In this document: positions 12,401 to 24,400 of the stretch, piece after piece | Position numbering within the stretch: the first letter of the stretch is position 1 | How the letters are laid out: the number at the start of each line of letters is the position of its first letter | Origin: Oryzias latipes | Taxonomy: Eukaryota; Chordata; Actinopteri; Beloniformes; Adrianichthyidae | Reading direction: 5' to 3' | DNA: 64,000 bases | Assembly (NCBI RefSeq): GCF_002234675.1 | Contig: NC_019867.2 | Span: 25,037,166-25,101,165, forward strand | The notes under the pieces: model-generated | Databases searched by the model: none | What the model was told of the DNA's origin: nothing | The model's input: only the letters and a program-made list of their open reading frames with translations | Made by a program: the position numbers and the translations under genes

Positions 12401-15400
12401 CCTTCTTCAAGAAGTTATTCTATCCTCCAATTGTTACTTGTATTAATGTCATCTGCTTCATGATAGAGACCAAAGAGCTGTCAAAGGACACCAGGGACAA
12501 GATTGTTTACCTGAACTAGAATGGGATGAACCAATCTACAATAAGCAAGCAGCATGATGAGAAAAGATCTACTGATGGAGCAATTATTAATAAATGGAAT
12601 AAATGTAAGGTCAATGACTATCTTTCATTTGGAGCTCCATGTAAGATTTCACCTGATAGAGTACACCTTGACCTTGACAGGGGTGAGAAAACAGCTCATA
12701 ATTACACAGAGGAACTGGTCAATGACCCAAAGAAATCTGGGATCACAGTCACAAAGTTTAGTATTTTCAACACACAGCATGGTCATGGATTCAGATCTGG
12801 CAGTTCTCCAAGGGTTAAACCAGACATGTCCAAGCTCATCTATAGTTTACCATAAGCCATTTGGATGATAAATAGATGATCCAGAGGAAGGTTGGGAGAA
12901 TGCCATATGGTCAGATGAGACAAAAATGGAACTCTTTGATATAAACATCACTTTTGTGATTGGAATGGGAAGAATGCTGAGCTGCATCTAAAGAACACTA
13001 TGTCTGCTGTGAAGCATGGAGGTGGAATCATCATGCTTTGGTAGTGGTTTTCTGCAAAGGGGGCAGGACGACTGATCCATGTTAAGGACAAGTTTAATGG
13101 AGCCTTGTATGGTGAGATTTGGGGCAAAACTAACTGGTCTGAGCAACAAAGAAAAAGCTGTCAAAAAGCATTTCAATGTTCTGGAGTGGTCTAGCTAGTC
13201 TCTGGACCCCAATCCAACAGATAATCCATGGAGTAAATTTAAAGTCTGTGTTGCTCAGCAACAGCCCCAAAATATCAGAGCTCTTGAGAAGATCTGCATG
13301 GAAGAAGCCAATCACATGGCAGCAACTCACTACACTTAGAAATGCAAATGGTCAAGATGATCTTCTGTATTTCAAAGCAAGCATCAGAGTGGGGAAGAAA
13401 GGTGATTGAAGTGACTTTGAACGTATCATGGTTGTTGGAGCCAGACAGGCTGGTCTGAGTATTTCAGAAACTGCTGATCTACTGGGATTGTCACCCACAA
13501 CCATCTCTAGGGCTTACAGAGAATGGTCTGAAAAAGATAAACTATCAAGTGAGCACAAATTTCATGGGCAGAAATGCATTGTTGATGCCAGAGGTCAGAG
13601 GAGAATGGTCAGACTGGTTGGAGCTGACAAAAAGCAACAGTCACTGAAATAACCACTTGCTACAACTGAGGTCTGCAGAAGAGCATCTCTAAATGCACAA
13701 CACATCCAACCTTGAGGCAGATGGGCTACAGCAGCAGAAGACCACACCGGGTGCCACTCCTGTCAGTTAAGAACAGGAAAGTGAGGCTACAATTCACACA
13801 GGCTCACCAAAACTGGACAATAGAAGGTTGGAAAACCTGTATGGTCTGATGAGTCTCCACTTCTGCTGCAACGTTCGGATGGTTGGATCAGAATTTGGCC
13901 TCAACAACATGAAAGCATGGATTCATCCTGCCTTCTATCAACGGTTCAGGCTGGTGGTATAATGAAGTGAGGTATATTTTCTTGGCACACTTAGTACCAA
14001 TTGAGCATGGTTACAATGCCGGAGCCTACCTGGCTATTGTTGCTGATTGTGTCCATCCCTTTATGACCACATTCATTCCAGCAGAGTGATAAAGCTGGAA
14101 TCATCTTAGGCTACGTTCACACCGCAGGCTGAAACAAAGATAATTCCAGCTAAATGGCCGAGCGTGGTGTTCAACCTTTCCCGCGATTACTTTTTTTCCC
14201 TCTTTTCGACCGTGGTCATAAACGCAGGGGACCAAAGGCGGATCCTACTTCGGGGTTCACTTCCCCGTTCGGACCCTAGATTCTCCAAAGTGGGTTAATA
14301 AAGAGTCCATAGCATTTATTCTGGGGGAAACCTTCTTTTATTACCGTTCTCCTTCCTCCATAACACACAACACGAATGCGCCCCCCCCCCCCACACACAC
14401 ACGCACGCGCGGCCCCAGCACCTACACATCCCCATTCCACAACAGTGGGTACGACGATCCCGGCTCTATTGCCTTCTCAAAATGAGAAGAGATTCATTGT
14501 GCTGGCTCCTTTGTGAAAATAATTATATTAATGCAAAAAGAGCTCCACCGTTGACAACACTGTTGTTGGCATCCATTGTTAACGTTAGCTACTTCAGCAA
14601 ACAACGAGTGAAGTTGTTCACCGTTGAGTGCTCTTCTGCGCATGTGGGTCACTACTGGGTCATTTCACGGTCCCACAGGAGATCACAAAAATTCGCATTT
14701 AATTGGAAATGTGAACGGCCTTGCAAAAAGAAATCGGATTTTTTCAATAAATCGGAATTGAGCATTAAGCCCTGCAGTGTGAACGTAGCCTTAGACTGGT
14801 TTCTCGAACATGACAATAAGTTCATTGAATTCAAATATCCTCCACAGTCACCAGATCTCAACCCATTAGATCACCTTTGGGATGTGGTGGGCCGGGAGAT
14901 TTGCATCATGGATGTTCAGCCGACAAAGCTGCAGCAACTGCGTGATGCTTTCATGTCAATATGGACCAAACTCTCTGAGGAATGTTTCCAGTACCTTGTT
15001 GAATCTATGCCACAGAAGACGAAGGCAGTTTTGAAGGCAATAGGGATTTAGTTAGGCGTCTAATAAGGTAACCGGTGAATGTAATGTATGATCAACATTA
15101 CAGACCAAGCTTATCTTTTTCAATAGAAGTTGCAGCATTAATGACTGCCAAATAAAACACTTTTTCACTTTATCGTATTCTATCCTCTTGTTAAGACCTG
15201 TTTGAAAGGTGCCATCTAATATGTTCAGAGAGTATTACTAACCCCTACTTGAATCTGAGTTAAAGCTAAAGGTTTTAGGTTTAAAAAGAAAAAAAAGGTC
15301 AAGGTTTTAGAAAAGAAAAATCTTGCATTACTGTAACTTCTTCATGTTATCTTTAAGTTTGAGCCATTTTCCACTTAAAAATGTATCCTTTATTTTGTAT

Positions 15401-18400
15401 GACAATGTTATTACTAAAAAAACCTACTTTGTCGCTTGAAGAAAAATAAAAACTCAGCTTTTATAGACATAGACTGTTGTAAAGTAATCCATGTTTACTT
15501 AGAATGAACAAACCGTCAATCTCGGAGATCTTCTTTTCCGTTTCCTTCTCCATGATTTGCTGTGCAAACTTGATTTCTGCGACCTGTGCCATTTTCTCAG
15601 CCTCTACAAAAAAGCACTATTTATTATCAAAGTTAAATTAAGCGGAGTTCGGAAACTTGTGTTTATTTTTCGTTGTTTTACCAATAATGGCTTTGATCCT
15701 CTCTGTCTCCGCCTCCTTCTCCACAACCTTTTGAGTCTGCTGGGAGATCAGCAGCTTGGTCTTCTCACTCTCCCTGAAGAAACACAAAAACATTCAGAGT
15801 AGAGCTTCTCAATTCTACTTTACAATTTCCTGTCAGACAGTCCCTGCAGAGCAGCAGCACTTTCTGCCCCAGAGATGAGTGCTTAATCAACAGATGTCAG
15901 AGTGGATGTCATCAAAGATGAATGTTGCTTGACCATTTTTATTTGCTAATATTTTTACAGGAGGCTGCTGTCAAGTCTCTCCATCACTGTGGCTTTTAAG
16001 AGCTTCCTTCAGAAAAAACCCTCAAAGTCAGATTAAGGTTGAAGCACAATCACTCAGAAATAAACTCTGCAAGTGGTTTGTCTGATGATACCCAACTGTG
16101 GATCCTGGTGACAGAAAGGAAATAGGAGAAAGGAGAGACCATAACTGAGCGTTCTCAGAAAACCCAAATATCTTATAATTGCTCTCGAACAGAAAAAACA
16201 ACGCCTTGGTTTTTTCAATGCTCCACTTCACAACCACAACTTACCTGGAGTTGGTCAACCATACTTTTATCTCCTCTAGTTTGGACTATTGGAACTCTCT
16301 TTTTATCTGCCTTAACAAATTTGCAGTCTCCCGTCTCCAGCTTGTTCAGAATGCTGCAGTAAAGCTTTTAACAGGAACCATCAGAAGGGCAGACATTACA
16401 CCACTTTTATTCTCATTACATTTGCTACCGCTTAAATTTAGAATTGATTTTAAAATCTTGTGTTAACTGTTAATGCTCTGAAAGGACAGGCTCTGATCTG
16501 TTGACTCCTTACTTACACCTGCAATCGATCGCTACGGTCCTCGAACCCAAACCTCCGATAAGTCCCTAAAACAAGTCAAAACTCATGGAGACCCATCATT
16601 TTAAGCTGTAGCCCCTTCTCTGGAATGCCCAGCCTTTGACCTTTGTTTGGCTGAATCTGTTGTTTTTTTTAAAAAACTTCTAAAGACATTTTTATTTGGA
16701 TAGACTTTAAAGTAACCTTTGCTTCCGACTGCCTTTTACATGTTTTTCACCAGTATTGTATTTGTAAAACACACAAGTTATTTTTTTATTTAAATTCAAG
16801 TGTCAAAAGGTTTATCTTTATCTCCTAGAAGCTTTGTTAAGAAGATTTTTGAAGAAAAAAATGTTTATGGTTCAATTTCTACCATGGTGTCCTGGTTTAG
16901 TCATCTCCCATTACGTCCACTTTGGCTCTGACAAAACCTAAAAACGTGATCTGAAACTGATGTGCCATGACCATGGGGTTCACCTTGAATGTCTTTGGAG
17001 GTTTTTCTGCGTTCTAGTTATAATTCATAGTATTTGCCTCTTTAGTTTCGATATTTCACTCCTTCAGACACGTCCTGGGAGCTTGGCTTTGGTCCTGTGG
17101 AAATAAAACCTATAAATAACATTGAGCAGTTGCAGTCACAGGACCATCAAGCTGCTAAGGGATACTCTTCTAGCATTTGCCTTTTAGCACGTTTGTCTAT
17201 GATTACATGTATAGTTTTTTTTCTTTCATTATCGAGGAAACTACAACCATTTTGTTGTGTTTGCTTTTTAACATGTATTTTAACTTTTTGAAAAATGTAT
17301 GATTTTGTCCGATTCATTTTTAAGCTGACTTTGGGTGCTTTCATAAATGAAAGCATTGTCTTTAATCAAAGCACAATGACCACAGTTAGACGGGGTGCAA
17401 AATGCCACGGGGCAGTTCTGTGGCTTCATGCACAGGAAAGTTTTAGGGAAAAAAAACAAAGTATTCATGTGGAAACCGAGTTTAAAATCATTGATTTAAG
17501 TTTAGTATGAGAACAGCCCCAAAAAAGGTCAAAATCAGTTCCAGATATCTTTAAGGGTGATAAAATGAAAGCTGTAGAGTAATTCCAACAGATCTCTGTT
17601 TTACTTTGAAGTAACTTCTATGAACGACTTCAAGGCTCAGAAAACATTTATTTTGGATGAGAAGGACATTTTTTTCACAGTGGAATAAGCTACAGTCCCA
17701 CAAGTGATGCAACAGTGTAGAGACGCAAACAAATGGTTTCGTTTTTGAAAGTAACTATAACACAGTTTTAGTAGCTTTTTAAATCCCTCTCAAAATCAAA
17801 CTGGCACGAAGCTTTAATCATAAATGTCATTTATTGAAAAGAAAAAAGAAAACGACCAAAATGAATGCTGGGTTTACACAATTTCATAAAGTTTTTTTTA
17901 TTTTTCCGGTCAGAAAGTATGAGCTGTGGAAAGTTTTCCGAGAAACGGTTGCTGTGTCATCGACACAGAAAAAGGTCCAACAGTAAACTCAGCCTAGTTT
18001 GTAAATGACATCCAAGCAAAACCGCTGATGAGGTGCAATCAGATTTTATTACTAAACTCAACAGCAGTTGGACTCCGATGGGCATTTCTCCATCTAAATA
18101 AAAGCCAGATGTTGACAGAACTGTAGAGTTTTCACACCTTCCAATAGATTTGAACCAACACTTATTAGTGTCATTAAGCCTGAAAAGCTGTAAAAAATGA
18201 AAACCTTTAGTTAAAAGGCCATTGTTCATAACGTTTTTGTTTCTGGGGTTTTGGGAAGAGCTGAACAGCTCAGAGAGACTTCTATCAGTTTGATGATCAA
18301 AACTCAAAAGGGGTTCGGGACACAAATCTGTATATAATCTGCCCCTGATCACAATACTACAAAAGTGTTACATAATAACAAAATAAACATTTACAAATGT

Positions 18401-21400
18401 TTTCTTGGTTTTGCAAAGTCATTAACAATGTGCTTTCCATATGCTCATATACACACTCTTGTATTGTTCACATATCAGACCGACGCTAAAACTCTGGTTC
18501 ACTTCCATAAAATTAAAAACAACATTAGCTCCATCCATCTGGACAGCGGATGTAAGATGAGAGCCGGGTAACAGATAAAAGTAGCTTTCATGCCTGTGAG
18601 AGAAGACTGCTCGGGTGGATTTTCATCCAAATTGCAGACAAAGGTTTTAGCCTGCCTACAGACATTAGAGGGAAACACAAGAGAAATAGTACTCTGACAA
18701 ACACGCAAAAAGACCCTTTTTCTTTTTTTTAGGTTTTTGGAAAAGTCAAAATGTACAGTAACAGACTAAATTACCCTGATGGTCTGAAAGTATTAAAATA
18801 ATTTGGACACTAAACCACTTATAAAAATAACACTGACTAGGCAATATTAGTTAATAAATGCAACAGTCTTTGATCTGGGATCAGCTTTAAAGAGGATGAG
18901 GTTTGGTGGATTCTTAGTTAAATAGACAGGCAAGTTTAGTTTTAATTTTCTAAGATGGAGTTTGTTTTTGTGTTTAAAATCCTAATTTCTTAATTCTTGA
19001 CTGATTTTGGCAGATACTTGTTTGTGCTTTTTTTTAAATCTGCATTCACAACTCTCAGGAAAAGGAATTGGACCCGTTACATTTCTAAGTTGTTTTTGAT
19101 ACATTTTAATATCTGCATAGAAGATAAAAGCAGGGAAAAAAAAGAATTGGGCTGTTTCTATGTCCCAAATGTTAACTTTTTCTCCACTAATACATGGAAG
19201 TATTCAAATATATATGTATGTTTCTCCCTTGTGAGCATTTTTCCTCCATACAACATCATAAGTGTCAATACCTAAATGAGAAAAGCTAAACCTGCCTTCC
19301 TCTGCAAACTTGATTCTACGCTTAGGTCCTTAGAGTTAGGGGTGCTGTTATGACATCACCTCTCCTGAACCAGAACTGCTGCTTTGCCAAATAAAGCAGT
19401 AATTAGAGTTATGCCCTGCATATAGTAAAACCCAGCACAAGATTTAGAAATAGATGCATGTAACACACACTGAAGAGAGAAAAAAAAATTACAGTCCTTG
19501 AATAATATAGCTTGATTTACAGTAAATTAACTAAACTAACAGCAGTTTTCTTCCAACAAGTACTGGGATTGGATGCAGAAAATGTCTCCATGTGGGAGGC
19601 AAAAACAAACATATCTGGGTAGCGAGCCACAGAACAATATTATTCTGAGGATAATAATGGAAAGCACTTACATTAGCTCATAGTTCCTGCGGATGCTCTC
19701 TGGGATGTTGGGTTTGGTGACACGCACCGCCTGAAAGAGACACATATTTATTTTGGAAAAAGGACACAAACACAGCATGAGGGATCAAGCTGTTATATTA
19801 CTAAAAACACATCAAAGAAAACACAAAAATCTGTCCTGCTAATCAGACTTAGACTCAGAGTCAAAAAATGTACTATTTGTTAGTCTGCTCTGCTTCCTGT
19901 CTCTTTCTCAGTCTCTAAACCACATGTGTCAAATGTGGCCCGCCATGTCATTTTATGTGGCCCACGAGAGCATAAAAGTTTTTAATTTCTTAAAATAAAA
20001 AATAAAAATCGGTGTGTATTTATTCATATCTAGGGGGAATCTGACTTGAAATATCAGATTGGACAACTATACATTATACAGAATCAAATTTAAAAGGATT
20101 TATGCTAGAGTAACAAGCAAACTTATGTTTTCTATGCAACTTTAATTGTCACTTTAAAAAGTTATAGTAAATAAATAATAAGTTATTTAACATTAAGGAG
20201 TTGTTACATTTATTTTTCATTACATTTAGTTACATGTATAAGTTATATCTGGCCCTTTGTGGACAGCCACTATGCTGATGTGGCCCTCAGTGAAAATGAG
20301 ATCGACACCCCTGCTCTCAACCAACAACATGGCTGCTCTCTCCACAGCATTTTACATCGTTCCTTTCATGCTTGCTGACACATTTGTCACACATCACACC
20401 CCAAACTTTGCTCCACCTCCTGTTCCAACCTGCTAGCACACACCTCTTCACCTCTTACCCACACTCAGTTGCCTTTAATTGCTGAAAGTCCTCCACCTTT
20501 TTCACTTTTACTTCCTGTTACCTCACTGTTCCACTTCAGTTCCTCTCATTTACACGCACATTCTCTGTCTTGATGCAGATGACCTTCATTGCTCTCCTTT
20601 CCAGAGCAAACCTCCACCTCTATTAAATGTTCCTTCACCTGGTCCCTGCTTTCAATACAGATCAGAATGTCATCTGCAAACATCATGGTTCTGTCTAACC
20701 ATTCCTTTATAACCTCATGTGTCAGTCTGTCCATCACCATAGCAACCCATAACGAGCTGAACGATGATCTATCTTTCAAAAATGTTCCCCTCTGATGTTA
20801 GTCTAGCTCCCTCTACTCTTTCCACTAACTTCATTGTATGACTCATCAGCTTTATTCTTCTATAGTTTTCAAAACACTGCTCATCCCATTTCTTCTTAAA
20901 AATGGAACCAAAACACTTTCCTCCTTTTCTCAGGGATCCTATCACTTTCCAAGATCTTGTTAAACATTCCAGATACTTCAAACTATTTGCTTTGAAACAC
21001 AACTGTGAATTCCCTTGGAATAAATCATTGGAACAATGTGAATAAAGTGATAAAATTTATCTCTCAGAATAAGAAATGCTTGTACAATTTCAAGGTTCTT
21101 TTGGAATTACTGTGTAATATAGTGGAAAAAAATATCACACAAAAAAGGAGCTGGTGTTGCGCTAAAAATATAGATATCAAGTACTGCCACAAAAAAGTTT
21201 TAAAGCTAAATGATAAGAGCAAATTGTTAAGTAGTAAAAATGCTCAAAAAGGTGTACAGGAGTACAAAAGACTGTTAATGCAAAACACCCTGATATTTAT
21301 GTGCCTACCGTGCTTTAAGAATATTAAAAACATGATCACAAATGTCGCATCCGCCAATTCTGATTTACATTTTTACCTCCCGTTCTATAAATGGTCTCAT

Positions 21401-24400
21401 GCTGGAAGAAAACAATGAACATTGTTCATCAAAGTGTTTCTAACAAATGTTTACATTTCTTCAAACAACAAAACTCTATCCTAAATTCATGGAGTGTCCT
21501 GCAGTTGCCGCTTTTGTTTGTATAATTGTTGGATACCAACTCTTTTTTTTTCCAATCAGTACCAGTTGTTTCTAAATAGAAAATGGAAATAATAAAGGCT
21601 GTAGGGCTGTTAGCACAGAAAGCTGGATGTAGCTTCTGTCACAAAAGAGAGCGACTATGAAGGATCAGCAGCACCAGAAACATTGAAAAAAGTAAATGAA
21701 ACCTGAGTAACTTTTAAACAGACGTTTGTCATCAGGAGGTTTCTGCTGACATAACGTATAGACTGAAACTGACCAGGACACAGGTACTTTCTAATGCCAG
21801 GTCATAGTCTTCAGGTCAGCATCAAAGAAACCAGAAAGCAGAAATACTGAAGAAAAGTCACCTTACTACAGACAGAATCACTAAAAACCCCTTTCCCTCA
21901 ACATAGTTTTTTTCTTTTAAAAGGTATTTTCAATGCAGTCTGAAAAGAGAAGGGTTTGAATTAAATTAAATGTACTAATGCGTTTATGTTCAAAGATGAC
22001 TGAAGTTCCATAATAAAAGAAGCAGTCAGTCTACAAAGTATGTGTGCCACCAACTCAACTAAGGTTGAAATGCTTTATATTTTTAAATCGTGCATTTTTT
22101 TCATCACAAATCTTTATAACAAAAATAATTTAACATTTTCAGACACTGGTCTTGATGGTCCAGTCAAGACCAAAGAGCTGTCAAAGTACACCATGGACAA
22201 GATTGTTCACCCTGAACAAGACTGGGATGAACCAGTCTTCAATAAACAATCAGCTTGATGAGAAGAGAGCAAATGTTGGAGCAATTTAATAATAAATCGG
22301 GGAAATACAAGTTTACTAATAATCTCCCTCCACCTGGTGCTCCATGCAAAAACCTTTTTGCCCTGCTGTATCTATGAATGGTGACCCCTGTGACTTTTCT
22401 CTGAATGTACCTGTATGATGAGTCCTGGTGCCATGGAGGTTAGATCCTCTTGTAGAGTCAGCTTTAGGTTTTCATCAATCTGGTCTGTGGAAAGGAAAGA
22501 GCATATTTAAAAAAAATAATTTTTGCTTATCAACGAACATTTGTCGCTTTTTTACTCAGTGTTTTCATATTCCAATTTTAAAATACAGTCTTCTCAGTCT
22601 CAAAATACATGAAGCATTGAATTCTGTTCATGGAATAAAACAAAAGGCAGTAAAAGGATGACTATGTGCTAATGTTTATAAAAAGCAACTCAGACATTTA
22701 TTTGGCTGCAGAGAGATAAGTAAGGGAACATTTACACAGAAGTATACTCTCGTTGGAAAAGTTTTGTTTTTGACTGGTTTCAGGTTTGGTGAGTCACAGA
22801 GCTGCGCTGTGAAACTGTCCGTACAACGATAACAGGGCTGAGCACTGCAGATACATAAAACAATGAAGCACTCATGGACCAAAAAAGACCCCCTCCCGCC
22901 ATTTCACTAAGGTACAGTGAGAATAAAACAAAAAAAAAATCCCAAGGTTATAGGAAAATACAACAAGCAAAAAAAGTAAAAGTGATCCCCACTGGTTTCA
23001 CTGTTTACCACAATGACAAGATTGTGTTGACAGTCTAAACGTGCTGCATTACTGATTTCCCCTCCAATCCTCAGGCTGTTTGACAGAACTGACAAATGAT
23101 CTCGCTGCAGTTATCTTCCCTTCAAGGTGCAGAGTGAGGCTGTGCACGCAAAGCCGCACATCAAAGCCTGCAGCGGCAACTGTTTCAACGTTGATCCAGC
23201 AAACACAGGTCAACTGGGCCTCTGGACCCGGAGACTCCGCAGACTTTTTCACTGTTTGATGTGATGGGTGACACTGCATGGCGTGGCTCTGGCATCAGGG
23301 CTTTTTTTTTTTTTTTATAAAATAGGAAGGTTGCCCAGTTAAGGCCCCAGTTCCTGTAGGTGGCCAGGATAACTGTTGGGTAGGGATGGGTACCGAGCCC
23401 CGGTACTGAACGAGCCCCGGGGCAACATTCTTCAAGACCGGATTATCGTTTAGATCTGATCTCAACGGTTCTGCTATTGGTACTGGAGAAGTCGCTTTTT
23501 TTGGGTGTCCCACAAGATATAAACATTAGCTGCCATATTTTACTAACAAAGTCAGTCAATTTTCCGTTACTCAATGATGATATTAATTTCGCTATTCTCG
23601 CTGAAGAGGAGAGCCGGTTTAGCTCGTGCTGGTTTGCAGCGCCTTCCGTCTGTGAAACCAGGGTTCGACTCCGGGCTGCTCCCTGTTCCCTTCTCTACCC
23701 CTGTGCCGGTTCCAAGCCCGGTTTGAGAAGGTTGCGTCAGGAAGGGCATCCGGCGTAAAACATTGCCAAGTTTACCATGCGACTTGTTCGCTGTGGCGAC
23801 CCCTGATGGGAGAAGCCGAAAGAGGAAGATTCTCGCTGAAGAGGAGAGGTCTGTCTGGCTATTAGTGTGCACGGGGGGGCGGGGCTGTTGTTCAGACAGT
23901 ACGCGGCGCGGGCGTAAAATTAATTAAATCTGCACTAGAGCGCCCTGACTATTGTGTCAACCTGCTGCTATGATGACCGTATTTTGGGCTCTCTGTGTCG
24001 AACACACTGGAGGGGCGCGGGCGTAAAAAAAACTTGCTGCTGCAGAGGATGTGAACAGGTGAACAGGTAGAGAGGAAAAGCAGGTAGAGAGGAGGCGGAG
24101 GGGCTTTGGCTTCAAACTGTCAGAGAGATGGAAACACGGGCGTCAGATTTAGACACAGCTTTCACTGCGGGAGTTGAAGCCAAGACTCTCTCTGGGATGA
24201 TTTTATGAACTCAAACATTTATTTAATTTGTTTTATATTTACATCATGACAGCAATATGTCAAAAACATTGATGTTTATTTTTCTTTGAATAACTTATTT
24301 TTTCATGTATTTTACTTTTCAAGTTGGAAAAATGTATAAAGTAAAATGTTTTGTTCAGTAGCGGTTCTAGGCACGGGCCGTCCGGGCGGTGGCCTGGGGC

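Larger units (their letters stand above)
13309..15082 (+). pseudogene. Tc1-like transposon remnant 2 (different family)
   Basis: A helix-turn-helix DNA-binding region is readable at 13428-13652 ([20 protein letters not shown]). The C-terminal catalytic end is readable after 14794, with [15 protein letters not shown] carrying the D-P-L-N-P context of Tc1 DDE transposases. It ends at GIGI-type codons and then a gcgtctaataaggtaaccgg terminus near 15082. The 5' inverted repeat is absent. The middle has stop codons and frameshifts, and the frame is split by a nested 682-bp element at 14109-14790. It is not functional. Confidence 0.85.

Noticed and set aside
14482..15051. 189-codon open frame across the nested element and Tc1
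   Set aside because: It runs through the right end of the inserted element into Tc1 transposase, so it is a chance fusion and not a gene.
21005..21418. 137-codon plus-strand open frame
   Set aside because: Some resemblance to LINE C-terminal tails (WNN, cysteine-rich end) but too weak to annotate; left as a possible LINE remnant.
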